Shown here piece by piece: positions 7,626 through 16,782 of a DNA stretch of 64,000 nt; within the stretch, counting starts at the first letter, position 1, and each line of letters begins with the position of its first letter. Both the position numbers and the translations under genes were made by a program. The stretch spans positions 1 through 64,000 of the forward strand of contig JACKQF010000011.1 in assembly GCA_024232965.1 (NCBI GenBank), read 5' to 3'. The notes under the pieces were generated by a model that saw nothing but the letters and a program-made list of their open reading frames with translations, made no database searches and was not told the origin of the DNA. This DNA comes from Verrucomicrobiaceae bacterium (GTDB lineage: Bacteria; Verrucomicrobiota; Verrucomicrobiia; Verrucomicrobiales; Verrucomicrobiaceae).

Positions 7626-8204
7626 ATGAACCTGCGCGACCTCCATGTGCGAAAAGGGGACCCGGTGCTGCCCGCCTGGAACAAGTTGCTGGAATGGGCC
7701 GGACGGTTTCGTCTGTTTGCGGGCCGGGGCGTGAGGCTGACCAGGACGCCAAATGGCACCTTCATCGTGGCGGAGACAAAAGGCATACCATGGGATCACC
7801 CCTTCAAAGTGACGGTCAGCACCACCGAGGCGACGGTGTTGCCTGGCACGCTCAACAACCAGATGCCAACGATCTCAGGAAGGCTGCTCGACGAAGATCC
7901 GGTGCCGCTGCTGAAACTTGTCGGCGGCCCAAACCGGGAGCTCCGTTCCTGGGTGTGCTTGGATGTGCGGGTGGACGCCAAAACGGGTGCGATTGACCAG
8001 GCGGACAAAGGCGCGGTTGCCATCACCCACGCGCGGGAACCCGACTCCAGGGAGGTCGGGCGCCACCCGCTGGCCATGCTCATCTGGAATGCTGATCGCA
8101 CCACGGTTCGACGGGTCCATCAGATCACCCACTTCAACCTGCAGCACCGGTTCACCAAGGCCGTGGCTGGAAAGCCCTCCCGCCATCTCTTCTGGCCGGC
8201 ATGA
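7626..8204 (+). CDS. Hypothetical phage tail-tip protein
   Basis: A 192-residue protein starting 4 bp after the previous stop and overlapping the next gene by 4 bp. The N-terminus has PAWNKLLEWAGRFRLFAGRGVRLTRTPNGTFI, and the rest is beta-rich with a PFKVTVSTTEATVLPGTLNNQMP segment that resembles a strand-turn-strand baseplate domain. No signal peptide, membrane span or catalytic motif is visible. Function is unknown beyond a likely structural role in the distal tail. Confidence 0.5.
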   Translation: MNLRDLHVRKGDPVLPAWNKLLEWAGRFRLFAGRGVRLTRTPNGTFIVAETKGIPWDHPFKVTVSTTEATVLPGTLNNQMPTISGRLLDEDPVPLLKLVGGPNRELRSWVCLDVRVDAKTGAIDQADKGAVAITHAREPDSREVGRHPLAMLIWNADRTTVRRVHQITHFNLQHRFTKAVAGKPSRHLFWPA

Positions 8205-9238
8205 ACTCGATCCCCGCTGCTGCCTGGAACCGGCTCGTCGACTTTCTGGCCCGAAATCAGATCCTCGGCAGCACCATGCTGCGATCAGGAGACTGGATGC
8301 ACCCGTGGCAGCTTTCCCCGGCCTGGGAGGGTGAGCAATGGACCACCCGCATTGAGCCTGGGTTCGTGAACGGACTGGACGCCACAGTCCGGTTGCCCCT
8401 CCGGGACGCTCCTGAGGCGGCGCGGCAGCGCCTTGGTGATCAGGGATTAGGAGATGCGGATCCGGTGGACTGCTGGCTCACCGAGGATCCGCAGATGGTT
8501 CTTGCCGATTGGAGGGCCATCGGCCCGGATGCGGAGCCGGGAGCGGCTTCGTTGGGAAACGACGGCACGCTGGAGGTCAGCTTTGAATCGGTGCCGGACT
8601 TCTTTACGGCTCTTGGAGTGGGGCAGCCTCCCAATCTCAGCTCGCAAGTCGCCGACTTGGGGGTTGTCCAGCGACTGGCTGGCGAACTGGGCACGATCGA
8701 TGAAGCTCGCCTGCTGCGAGCCGCTGAATTGGTGCTCTACCAGGATCGTTTCGCAACGAGCACGCAATGGACCACTGGCCTCGGGTTCGATGGCACCAAT
8801 GCGCAGTTCAGCGTCATCTACAAGATGCCGCCCCACATGAGGGAACGGGCCTACATCCGGTCGATGGCGCGCTGGCAGGAAGCCGGCTCAATCCCGGCCC
8901 AGGATCGACTCATGGGCGACTGGACCGACAACACCTTCGATGCCTGCCATCTTGCCACGGTCTATTTGGTCTCGCCCCCAGGGGCGGTTCACGGTAGCAG
9001 ACCGGACGGCACTTGGACGCCCTATGTTAGGCATCGCCTCTTTTGGAATCTGACTCATGCGGTCAGCATTCTGGAGCCTGCATTGAAACGGGAAAACCTG
9101 GTGCTCAACACCGGGCTGACCGCAGGTTTGCTCGACAGCATCGGCAACCAGATCCTGGCGGCGATCAATGACCAGAACGCGGCCATCGCCGAGTTCCTCG
9201 GCCGCAACACTCTGGAGGGGCGATTTTGGAGCACATGA
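8201..9238 (+). CDS. Hypothetical tail-tip / baseplate protein
   Basis: A 345-residue protein overlapping its upstream neighbour by ATGA and its downstream neighbour likewise. The start (NSIPAAAWNRLVDFLARNQ) has the same PAxWN-L-x-F layout as the previous protein (PAWNKLLEWAGRF), hinting that the two share an N-terminal module. The body is beta-rich with WMHPWQLSPAWEGEQWTTRIEPGFVNGLDA, and the C-terminus ends in a helical AINDQNAAIAEFLGRNTLEG. No known family recognised. Tight coupling on both sides places it in the tail-tip cluster. Confidence 0.5.
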   Translation: MNSIPAAAWNRLVDFLARNQILGSTMLRSGDWMHPWQLSPAWEGEQWTTRIEPGFVNGLDATVRLPLRDAPEAARQRLGDQGLGDADPVDCWLTEDPQMVLADWRAIGPDAEPGAASLGNDGTLEVSFESVPDFFTALGVGQPPNLSSQVADLGVVQRLAGELGTIDEARLLRAAELVLYQDRFATSTQWTTGLGFDGTNAQFSVIYKMPPHMRERAYIRSMARWQEAGSIPAQDRLMGDWTDNTFDACHLATVYLVSPPGAVHGSRPDGTWTPYVRHRLFWNLTHAVSILEPALKRENLVLNTGLTAGLLDSIGNQILAAINDQNAAIAEFLGRNTLEGRFWST

Positions 9239-9393
9239 GCGAAGATGGATACGGCTTGGACAAGGTTGCTCGACTGGCCGCGAAGGAGTCGGAGGAACCC
9301 GGTCTGCCCATTCGACTGGAGCCTGAGTTTCCGTTTGAGGTGGTGGCGTTTGATCCGGGTTTTTTTGGGCTGGAAACTTTCGCCTCGGACTGA
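9235..9393 (+). CDS. Small phage protein (52 aa), coupled to the tail-tip gene
   Basis: A 52-residue frame that begins with an ATGA overlap to the preceding gene's TGA and ends at TGA 9391-9393. The peptide is acidic and soluble (KVARLAAKESEEPGLPIRLE, then FPFEVVAFDPGFFGLE). The overlap style is the same as at three other junctions in this operon, which is the main support. Function unknown; it may be a small tail-tip or assembly factor. Confidence 0.5.
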   Translation: MSEDGYGLDKVARLAAKESEEPGLPIRLEPEFPFEVVAFDPGFFGLETFASD

Positions 9394-9462
9394 GGATCTC
9401 AATGGGACACAGTTTCGGAGTCACCGTTTCCCATGAAGCTCACCGATCAAGAAATGCTTCGA

Positions 9463-9840
9463 TCATTGGGCATTTGGTTGTTGGGGTTCGGCGTCACATC
9501 GGATACGAAAGGCCTGCTCTTGGACATCATTGCGAAGTCGATCAACGAAGTCCGCATGCATCGCGAAGACTCGGCTCGCATCGTGTAACTGGTGCGCGAG
9601 ATTATCGAGGTCGTCCGGTAGCCGCATGGCAATCTTGGTGTCGGTGACTGCTAGGACAACGTCTGCGTGCTCTTGAACGGTGGCTGCAACCTCTAGGAGG
9701 CGAGTGAGCTGACTGAAGATGTTGTCGGAAACAGAGGTGAACCCGTAATGGTGCGACGGAACGGGATGCTGTCCGAGCACTCTGTCCAGCGACGGGAAAC
9801 GTCCCCACTTGCGTTCGTGTAGAGCTTTGTCGGTGAGCAT
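9463..9840 (-). CDS. Hypothetical protein, third reverse-strand cargo gene
   Basis: A 125-residue frame on the reverse strand between the tail-tip and fibre genes. The start (MLTDKALHERKWGRFPSLDRVLG) and the middle (SQLTRLLEVAATVQEHADVVLAVTDTKIAMRLPDDLDNLAHQL) read as a soluble alpha/beta protein with GC-rich third positions. Its 3' third overlaps a short forward frame (9433-9588, 51 codons) that has better third-position GC, so the two compete there. The 199-bp gap upstream contains inverted repeats that could be its operator. No family recognised; a lysogen-expressed cargo gene is the best guess. Confidence 0.45.
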   Translation of the reverse strand: MLTDKALHERKWGRFPSLDRVLGQHPVPSHHYGFTSVSDNIFSQLTRLLEVAATVQEHADVVLAVTDTKIAMRLPDDLDNLAHQLHDASRVFAMHADFVDRLRNDVQEQAFRIRCDAEPQQPNAQ

Positions 9841-9925
9841 GGCGTTGTTCGAGATAGTGGTTCTTTGTTTCGCCCTCGTTCACAGACACGCGCAACTGCG
9901 CTTGCCTGAGAAATTTAGACACTCA

Positions 9926-9956
9926 AGTATCGCCTGGGGTAATACTTTTGAAAGTA
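9926..9956. promoter_or_regulatory. Inverted repeats in divergent gap, possible operator
   Basis: TACTTT-TG-AAAGTA (9943-9956) is a near-perfect dyad, and AGTAT (9926-9930) pairs with ATACT (9942-9946). Both lie between the reverse cargo gene ending its start at 9840 and the fibre gene at 10040. Operator function is an inference. Confidence 0.3.
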
Positions 9957-10039
9957 GCGATTGGGCCGTAAATTGGGGTTGGGTGCCAGCAAGCGTAAGC
10001 CTGCCGCTCTCTTGACACGCCAGCCAATGCATCCGGCTC

Positions 10040-12511
10040 ATGCAGGCGCTCCTCTATTGCAACCTCTCCACCCGCACGGTTTCCGAACAGCTCACCGGCT
10101 CGGCTTTCACCTGGCCGAAGGTGGTGGCTGGCGATCACCTGACGCTAAGTCTCCGATTCGCTGAGAAGATCGACGGGCAAGCTATCGAAGTTTCTCGCGT
10201 GCTGCGTCGCCTGCGGGCCTCCGTGGGCCGGCTTGACGCGAGGCCGGAGCAGGGTGGTTATCGGCTCAAGCTGGGAAACGAGGTGGCCGAGGAGGGCGTC
10301 AATCTGACCTCTGCCATTCCTTGGGATGCCAGCGCCGCGCAAATGGCGGAGGCCTTCAATGGCGTCCCTGTGCTCGTCTCGGCCTACGGCAACGCCACGG
10401 TCGAACTGGTCGATGCCAGCTACCTGGTCCGTTTCGCCAACGCAACTGCGGCGGTGCCCATGACCGTGGCCGAAAACTCCCTGTTGCCAATCAGCTTCGT
10501 CCGGGTCATTCCAGTCCTGTTCGACGGCAAGTGGGTTCACGAACTGAGGCTCATCCAGGCCGGAGCCGCCTTCACCACAACCTACGACAGGGTGGTGCCG
10601 CCCGCGCCGGCCATCACAGCTCTGCAAAACGGGGGCGAGGATGGGGAGATCCGGTGGAACGAGATTCAGCGGCTCCATGTGCCGCCCGAGTTCCGCGGCA
10701 CCTACCAGCTGCGACGCGGGTTCAAGAAGAGCGGTCTGCTCTCGCGGGAGGATGGAGCGGAGGAAATCGCCGCCGCGATCGAAGCTCTCGCGGACGAGGA
10801 CGGGGAGTTTGTCGTGACCAATCCGGCCAGCAACACCGCCCACATCGAGTTTGCCGGCAGCATGGAGGGCACGAACCAGGCGTTGATTGAGGTCAGCGTG
10901 TTCGACGCCCCGGAGGGCGATGTCACCTTCACGCTCAGCCTCAACACGCCCGAGTTGCGATCGCTGATGCGTGAGGCCGATCCCAAGACCGGGGAATTGA
11001 AACTGCCTTTCGAGGTGGAGGTGACCTTCGAGGACGAATTCACACCGGAGGTTCTTCATCCGCTGGCAGTGATTCGCACCGAGCTGACCCTGGTGAACGA
11101 ACTCATTTGGGAGGAGTTGGCCACCGCCCAAAACATTGACTGGTTGCGCCCGCCATTGCCGAAGGACTACATCCCTTTCACGCTCGACCAGATTGCCACC
11201 GGCATCCCCTATTATCACACCGCCCTGGGCAACGGTTCAGCCACGGCCTTCGTGATTGATCACAACTTGAACACGGAAGCGGTTCACGTGGCACTCCGGG
11301 AAAACTCACCCGGCGGCCGTCTGCTCGCCATCCCCGATGACTATGGGCTCGCCATTGAAGGAGCGAATAGCGTCACCATCACGCTTGCCTCTGGAACCGC
11401 GCCTCCCGCCGCGGGCGCGCTGGCCGTGGCGATCTTGGGAGGTTCGCCAGTGGCGGCATTCAACATCCATGGTCACACGATTGCCCAAATTGAGAACCTT
11501 CAACTCATCCTCGACCAACTGGGTGCGGCGGTCAGTGACCTGCAGTCTTTGGTTCCGCAGGGAAGGCTCACCACTGAGGCGGGTGATCCGTCGGGACCCA
11601 TCGCCCAATGGACGTTGCCGGTGTTTCTCGATTTGTATCCGACCCGGCAAACCGTGACTGGGGAGATCCAGACCCTGGCCGACATTACCCCGGCCAGGCT
11701 GGCGGCGCTGGACATCCGTGACGGCGGTCTTTTGCCGGCAGTGCATGCCGCCACCGTGGAACCGTTGCCCGTGCTGGTCGACTTTAATGCCTCCTTCAAG
11801 GGCAAGGTCTATCAGAATCAGACCTCTGCGGCGATCCGGATCCCCGGGGGCAAGGGAAGGCGCTCCATGGATGTGCAGCCGGGCGAGTGGGCCTCCTTTG
11901 ACGGTCGGGTCTGGTACAAAGTTCAGCGCTTCGGGACTGAGACCAGTTTCTATCCGGCCGACTTCAACCGGGAACTCTTCACCATCGCCGTGAATGACAA
12001 GCAGCTTCGTCTCAAGAAGGCCTTCGAGCTGAAGTTTGGGTTCGAGTGTGCCATCCTCACCAATCGTCTGACTTCCCAAGCCGAGTTCGCCAACTCGATC
12101 TTCAACACCGAGGCGCAGTGGCAGTTGGTGCTGGAGTGGGGCGAGTTTTCCCAGGAGAACACGCCCGCGATTACTGGCTCCAACTTCAAGGACATCAACT
12201 GGAACCCATCGCCCATTTTGACCCACCGGTTCTTCGTCACCCACACCGCTGCAGTCCACACCTTCGGCTGTCGCATCAGCCGCAGTGCTGCCAATGTTCT
12301 GACCTGTTCGCGCCTGCTCTACGGCGGGGAGGAGGGCGGCGCTTCCTGCCCGGCATCGGCCAACTTCGCCATCCGCGCCCGTCTGCTGCGGTTCGACACG
12401 CGCGACAACGTCAGTGACCCGCGTGGCCTGGTCGCCCTGCTTGGATTGAATCGGGACATTGTTTCCAATGAATCCGGCGGCGGTGAGCTGGGAACCGCTT
12501 CCATCCGATAG
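10040..12511 (+). CDS. Large phage tail fibre / central tail protein
   Basis: An 823-residue beta-rich protein, the longest in the prophage. It contains several repeated strand patterns (VNLTSAIPWDASAAQMAEAFN; TYQLRRGFKKSGLLSREDGAEEIAAAIEAL) that look like two copies of a roughly 150-residue module, and a later AFVIDHNLNTEAVHVALRE segment typical of receptor-binding tail proteins. A helical/coiled segment (HTIAQIENLQLILDQLGAAVSDLQSLV) around residue 480 may trimerise the fibre. The start ATG follows a 199-bp non-coding gap, so it probably opens a new transcript segment. Receptor binding is inferred from position and style. Confidence 0.55.
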   Translation: MQALLYCNLSTRTVSEQLTGSAFTWPKVVAGDHLTLSLRFAEKIDGQAIEVSRVLRRLRASVGRLDARPEQGGYRLKLGNEVAEEGVNLTSAIPWDASAAQMAEAFNGVPVLVSAYGNATVELVDASYLVRFANATAAVPMTVAENSLLPISFVRVIPVLFDGKWVHELRLIQAGAAFTTTYDRVVPPAPAITALQNGGEDGEIRWNEIQRLHVPPEFRGTYQLRRGFKKSGLLSREDGAEEIAAAIEALADEDGEFVVTNPASNTAHIEFAGSMEGTNQALIEVSVFDAPEGDVTFTLSLNTPELRSLMREADPKTGELKLPFEVEVTFEDEFTPEVLHPLAVIRTELTLVNELIWEELATAQNIDWLRPPLPKDYIPFTLDQIATGIPYYHTALGNGSATAFVIDHNLNTEAVHVALRENSPGGRLLAIPDDYGLAIEGANSVTITLASGTAPPAAGALAVAILGGSPVAAFNIHGHTIAQIENLQLILDQLGAAVSDLQSLVPQGRLTTEAGDPSGPIAQWTLPVFLDLYPTRQTVTGEIQTLADITPARLAALDIRDGGLLPAVHAATVEPLPVLVDFNASFKGKVYQNQTSAAIRIPGGKGRRSMDVQPGEWASFDGRVWYKVQRFGTETSFYPADFNRELFTIAVNDKQLRLKKAFELKFGFECAILTNRLTSQAEFANSIFNTEAQWQLVLEWGEFSQENTPAITGSNFKDINWNPSPILTHRFFVTHTAAVHTFGCRISRSAANVLTCSRLLYGGEEGGASCPASANFAIRARLLRFDTRDNVSDPRGLVALLGLNRDIVSNESGGGELGTASIR

Positions 12512-12519
12512 CCCGTCCC

Positions 12520-13254
12520 ATGGCCATTCCTGTTCTCAGTCCCATCACTTCGATCCACTCGATCCCGATTGGCACCGCGTGGTATTTTCAGCCCGCGCTG
12601 GCCCCTGGTTCGTCGGCTGCCACAAGCTGGGCCGCGACGGGTCTGCCTCCCGGCCTCACGCTCAACACCAGCACCGGACTTGTCTCTGGCGTGGCCAACG
12701 GGGAAGGGGTGTTCAACGTGCGCCTTCAGGCCTCCAACGGAAGTGGAGCCTCGGCCTGGCTGGTGTTTCCCATGGGGGTCCGCGCGACCGGGCAGGAGTC
12801 CGGCGCCGCCAAGCGGGTAAACATCAACTTGCAAACCGGGGCGGTCTATTCTCCGGACAACAACACCATGTTCCGGGTGAAGTCGGGCGACTTGATGCCG
12901 GTGGCGGTGGGATTTGAGGATGAGGGCAAGTTGCTCGACATTCCCATGCTTTCGCTCATCAACTTCTCGCTGAAGGAAGCGGATGACGAACCGGTGATGC
13001 CCCTCAACGATGGCCTGTTTCAGAAGATCGGAGCCGGCGTCTATACCCGCTATGTGACCTTTCTTGATTTGCGCGGCCAGGCGCTGCGGTATGCCCTGGA
13101 AAACTGGGAAAATCCCAAGGGCACCAATTTTGTGGGTTTGGCCGAAGTCGAGTGGGTGTGGTTTGAAACACGGCCAGGCTTTCCGGCCCCGCAGATGGTG
13201 ACCCGCACTTCCAACAACTTCCCTCTGGCAACTTTCCGGGAACTGCGACCATGA
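12520..13254 (+). CDS. Phage tail protein with putative Ig-like (He_PIG) domain
   Basis: A 244-residue protein starting 8 bp after the fibre gene. Residues ~12-85 match the putative-Ig pattern: IGTAWYFQPAL, then ATGLPPGLTLNTSTGLVSG and a closing FNVRLQASNGSG. Such domains decorate phage tails and bind carbohydrates on the host surface. The remainder is beta-rich with a VNINLQTGAVYSPDNNTMFRVKSGD segment. Its stop overlaps the next start (ATGA). Binding target unknown. Confidence 0.6.
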   Translation: MAIPVLSPITSIHSIPIGTAWYFQPALAPGSSAATSWAATGLPPGLTLNTSTGLVSGVANGEGVFNVRLQASNGSGASAWLVFPMGVRATGQESGAAKRVNINLQTGAVYSPDNNTMFRVKSGDLMPVAVGFEDEGKLLDIPMLSLINFSLKEADDEPVMPLNDGLFQKIGAGVYTRYVTFLDLRGQALRYALENWENPKGTNFVGLAEVEWVWFETRPGFPAPQMVTRTSNNFPLATFRELRP

Positions 13255-14477
13255 GCACAGGCGGAGCAACCGGGCCGGCGCTGATGCACTTTCCGCTGGC
13301 TGAAAGTTACGCGTTCTACGGGCGCCGGATCCGGCGTGCGTCCTATGCGCAGATGCCGCCTGAGGAGGTCACCGTTTCCACGCCGTCACCGACCAAGCCG
13401 GTGCGTTGGTTCCGCTATCTGGGCGGTCTGTGGTTTGTGGCCAGTTGGCGGATCACGGATGGCAATGTCGAAACGTTCGAGCGGGTCGTGGAGGAAAGCG
13501 ATTTTGGCCGCGACGACATGCTCGCCTGGGACTGGACGACATTGGGGCCGGAGTGTGAGCTGGGCAGCGGAGACTGCGCATGTTCGGGCAACACCGCGCT
13601 GCTCGCGGTGCAGCCTTTCAGCGAGGAAGCCGTCATTGAAGAATCCGGGGTCACTTTCGATCTGCGTCATGGCAACACGCATCAGGGCGACTTTGGCTGT
13701 GTGCTGCCGCCGGCGGATCCGAGGTCTCATGGCGGCGGGAATTGTGAATGTTCCGGTGGCGGCGGGGGTGATGGTGGCGGCAACTGCCCGCCTGGCTTTA
13801 CGCGGGTCAATGGAATGTGTGTGCCGGACGGCGATCCTCCCGGCCCAGAGTGCCCGGACTGTAACGGCGGCAACAGAGCTACCGACGGTGGTGGTGGCAA
13901 GGACGGTGGGGGTGGAGGCGGCAACGGTGGAGATGGTGGCGGCGGCGGTGGGGACGGAAACGGCGGAGGTGGAGGAGGCGGTGGTGCTGGCGGTGGCGGC
14001 GGGGGAAGGGGAAGGCCACCACGTCCACCCAGGCCGCCCGCTCCAACCTGCTCATGCTCGCTGGAGCTGACGCGCGGTCGGGATGGCTGCTACAGCAAGT
14101 CCGAATACACCGCCACGCCTGGAGGTCTGACCCTTGTTGAAAACCAGTGGTCGGGCCATCTCACCCTCAACGCACAGGATGATGGCAGCCTCTGGTTCTA
14201 TCGGGTGACCTTTCGGGGGCAGATTCTGGCCAACGGCACTATGGTGCCGGGCGACAACATTGGGGTGGATACGGGGTCGTTTTCGGCGGAACCAGGCCAG
14301 TCCTTTGGCATGAGCGCGGCGGTCCACAAACCGCTCAGCAATGAAACCTGCGGTGATTCCTTCGAGTGCGTTTTTCCGGACTGGTGCCCGCCGGCCCGCA
14401 GCGGTTCCAGTGGCAATCCACGCACGCCACCCCGCAATGGCTCCCGTTCCGGGGGCAACTACGTCCCGCCACCCTGA
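13251..14477 (+). CDS. Tail fibre protein with glycine-rich linker and Cys-rich EGF-like segment
   Basis: A 408-residue protein. Residues 1-160 are globular. A cysteine cluster (ECSGGGG, NCPPGFTRVNGMCVPDGD, PECPDCNGG) between ~163 and ~205 resembles a short EGF-like unit. Then a run of almost pure glycine with spaced D, N and K (about 213-258), a PRPPRPPRPP hinge, and a C-terminal beta domain beginning CSCSLELTRG, ending in a proline/serine tail. The pattern suggests a flexible spacer carrying a receptor-binding head. The poly-Gly part is encoded by GGN-rich, repeat-prone DNA. Cysteines would form disulfides only outside the cytoplasm. Function inferred. Confidence 0.55.
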   Translation: MSTGGATGPALMHFPLAESYAFYGRRIRRASYAQMPPEEVTVSTPSPTKPVRWFRYLGGLWFVASWRITDGNVETFERVVEESDFGRDDMLAWDWTTLGPECELGSGDCACSGNTALLAVQPFSEEAVIEESGVTFDLRHGNTHQGDFGCVLPPADPRSHGGGNCECSGGGGGDGGGNCPPGFTRVNGMCVPDGDPPGPECPDCNGGNRATDGGGGKDGGGGGGNGGDGGGGGGDGNGGGGGGGGAGGGGGGRGRPPRPPRPPAPTCSCSLELTRGRDGCYSKSEYTATPGGLTLVENQWSGHLTLNAQDDGSLWFYRVTFRGQILANGTMVPGDNIGVDTGSFSAEPGQSFGMSAAVHKPLSNETCGDSFECVFPDWCPPARSGSSGNPRTPPRNGSRSGGNYVPPP

Positions 14478-14492
14478 TCCTCTTTTCTCGCC

Positions 14493-16781
14493 ATGACGCA
14501 AGCCTACTGCTTTTTCACCTTCAGGGGCGACGCTGAGTCGCTTCTCCAGTCCATTCGTTCCATCCGTGCCTGTCATCCAACGGCCAAGATTGCCGTGTTC
14601 GATGACGGTCATCACCCGCTGCCGAAGCAGCCGCCATGCGATTTTTACGAGCGCACCTGGTTCCAACGGGGAGGCAACCTCAATGGCCGGGAGTGTATCA
14701 TGGGCGAACTGCTTGCCTTCCAGAAGACGGCGCGGCTCTTCGGTTCCCGGTGGATCGCCAAAATTGACTGTGACACGGTCGTTGTGGACGGGGCGCGTGC
14801 CTTCTCTTTGCCTGCCGCTGTTCATGCCGATATCTACGGAGCGAGCTGGCACGAGCAGGGCGTGTGGGGACCGTTCTACATCATCTCCGCCGCTTTCGTC
14901 TATCGCATGCTGGAGGCGATCAACGGCTTTGCTGGTCTGCCGGATGAGGAGGACTTTGGAATGACAGCATTGGCCCGGGCAGCCAGGGGCCGCGTGGCGA
15001 TCGTGCCTTGGGCTGATCATTTCCTCAACGGATTCGATTACCGGCTGCACCAGTTTGATTTCGAGCGCTTTCGATCCACCTGCGCGGTCACCTGCGGAAA
15101 CCGGATGCAGATTGCCGGGCCTGACCCAAGGGAAGTTCAAGCCCGGGCAATGAACGGGCTGGTGGACTATCTCATCGATCGCCGCACCTTTGACTGGGAG
15201 CGGGTGCTGGCGGGCCACCGGGTGTTCAACGCCGCAGAGGAGATCCCGGTGGAAGACTCAAAAAAAAACGAGGCGGTTGCGGGGGCTGCCCCGGTTGCGG
15301 AGCCAAAGGCTGAGATGGCCGCAGCTCCGCAGCCTGCCCGCGCTCCTTGTTGCGCAACAAGGTATCGCATCGAGGCCGCCAGCCACCCCTCGCTTGCCGT
15401 GGTGGTGATCGGCCGCAATTCGGCGGCCTATTTGAGCGAGTGTCTGGCTTCCGTCCAAAACCAAACGGTCCGGCCCGACGAATGGGTCTACGTGGACGAC
15501 GCCAGTGAAGACCAAAGCGTGAAGGTTGCCCGCCGGTTCAAAGAACTCAAAGTTCGGCGTCTGCAAAAAAGCGGGGGCATGGCAGCGGCGAGGATGGCCG
15601 GAGTCGAAATGACCACTGGCGCGCTCATGCTGTTTGTGGACAGCGACAACGTTTTGCCGCCGGACTACCTGGCCACCATGATCGAGGATTTGGGAGACAG
15701 TCACGACTTTGCCTACCCGTCGAAGTCCTTCTTCGGCGAGGCCGCCCCGCTGCTGCGCTATCGGGAATATCACCCAAACGATCTCTGGGAGCCACCATCC
15801 GCAGAGCGCAGGAAGCTGTGGGCCTGCAACTATGCGGACACCTGCAGTTTGATTCGACGTGACGCTTTCCTCGCCGCCGGCGCTTGGCGCTCCAATCCGG
15901 CGGACACCATGTTCGACTGGGATTTGTTTCTGCGCATGAGCGGCCGGGGTTCCCATGTGCGTTCGCGCGCCCGGCTGCAATACCGGGTCCACTCGGACAA
16001 TTGGAGCTCCCGTGAGCGGGGGCGGTCGAGGGTGGAGTTAAATGGCCTTGTCCGACGTCATGCCGCCACGGTCACCGTGGCCTGTGTTTGGAGCGGGCGA
16101 ATGGGGGCGAAGTTTGCCCGGACCTGGCTGGAGGCTGTGGCTGAATCTTTGCGACAAGCCGGCAAGACGGCTGAATTGATGGTTCTAGACGACAGTCCGG
16201 GCGGGTTTTCGGTCCGCGAGATCGTGCGTCTGGGAGGGGTGTTCGCCAGCTTCTCACTACAGCGCGTCCATCGCGGCGTGAATGCCACCCGGCGGCGTCC
16301 TGACCGCCGTGCTACCGCCGAGTTCCTCGCCCCGGCCTGCAACCGCATCCTCCAACGTGCAACAGGGGACGTGGTCTGGTTCATCGAGGACGACATTGTG
16401 GTGCCTGTGCACGCTGCCGACGTGCTTTTGCGCGAATTACTGCAGACAGAAGAAGCGCCCAGAACCGCAGTGGGTGGATGCTACCGTTCCCGCCATGAGC
16501 CAGACCACTGGATCGCCGCCAATCTCGGCAGGACGGTGAAACACCTGATTGAGTTACCTGAAGATCCTGCCCCGGTTCAGTTCACCGGCACCGGCTGCCT
16601 GATGGTGCTGAAGGACCTCGCGGCAGATGCGCGGTTCGGCACGGAGTGGGTTCATGGGCAGCTCAGGTCGGCAGCTCACGACTGGACCTTTTCCTGGCAG
16701 TTGGATCAGCGTGGAACGCCGGTGGTTTTGGTGCCCGGGGTCATTTGCCGCCACCATAGCATTCCGCTGGAGTGGGTTTGA
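14493..16781 (+). CDS. Three-module glycosyltransferase, phage encoded
   Basis: A 762-residue protein with three GT-A style modules. Module 1 (residues ~1-245) has KIDCDTVVVDG with D92-C-D94. After an alanine/proline linker (~255-285), module 2 (~300-515) is a clear family-2 domain: LAVVVIGRNSAAYLSECLAS, VDDASEDQS, and a D383-S-D385 metal motif. Module 3 (~525-762) has TVACVWSGRM, VLDDSPGG and an E632-D-D634 motif. No membrane span is seen, so it is probably cytosolic. It lies last in the late block, 1 bp from the convergent integrase. It may modify tail fibres or host surface sugars; the substrate cannot be read from sequence. Confidence 0.75.
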   Translation: MTQAYCFFTFRGDAESLLQSIRSIRACHPTAKIAVFDDGHHPLPKQPPCDFYERTWFQRGGNLNGRECIMGELLAFQKTARLFGSRWIAKIDCDTVVVDGARAFSLPAAVHADIYGASWHEQGVWGPFYIISAAFVYRMLEAINGFAGLPDEEDFGMTALARAARGRVAIVPWADHFLNGFDYRLHQFDFERFRSTCAVTCGNRMQIAGPDPREVQARAMNGLVDYLIDRRTFDWERVLAGHRVFNAAEEIPVEDSKKNEAVAGAAPVAEPKAEMAAAPQPARAPCCATRYRIEAASHPSLAVVVIGRNSAAYLSECLASVQNQTVRPDEWVYVDDASEDQSVKVARRFKELKVRRLQKSGGMAAARMAGVEMTTGALMLFVDSDNVLPPDYLATMIEDLGDSHDFAYPSKSFFGEAAPLLRYREYHPNDLWEPPSAERRKLWACNYADTCSLIRRDAFLAAGAWRSNPADTMFDWDLFLRMSGRGSHVRSRARLQYRVHSDNWSSRERGRSRVELNGLVRRHAATVTVACVWSGRMGAKFARTWLEAVAESLRQAGKTAELMVLDDSPGGFSVREIVRLGGVFASFSLQRVHRGVNATRRRPDRRATAEFLAPACNRILQRATGDVVWFIEDDIVVPVHAADVLLRELLQTEEAPRTAVGGCYRSRHEPDHWIAANLGRTVKHLIELPEDPAPVQFTGTGCLMVLKDLAADARFGTEWVHGQLRSAAHDWTFSWQLDQRGTPVVLVPGVICRHHSIPLEWV

Positions 16782-16782
16782 G

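Noticed and set aside
9433..9588. 51-codon forward gene
   Set aside because: Plausible by codon bias but overlaps the longer reverse gene and lacks coupling to a neighbour; left as an alternative.
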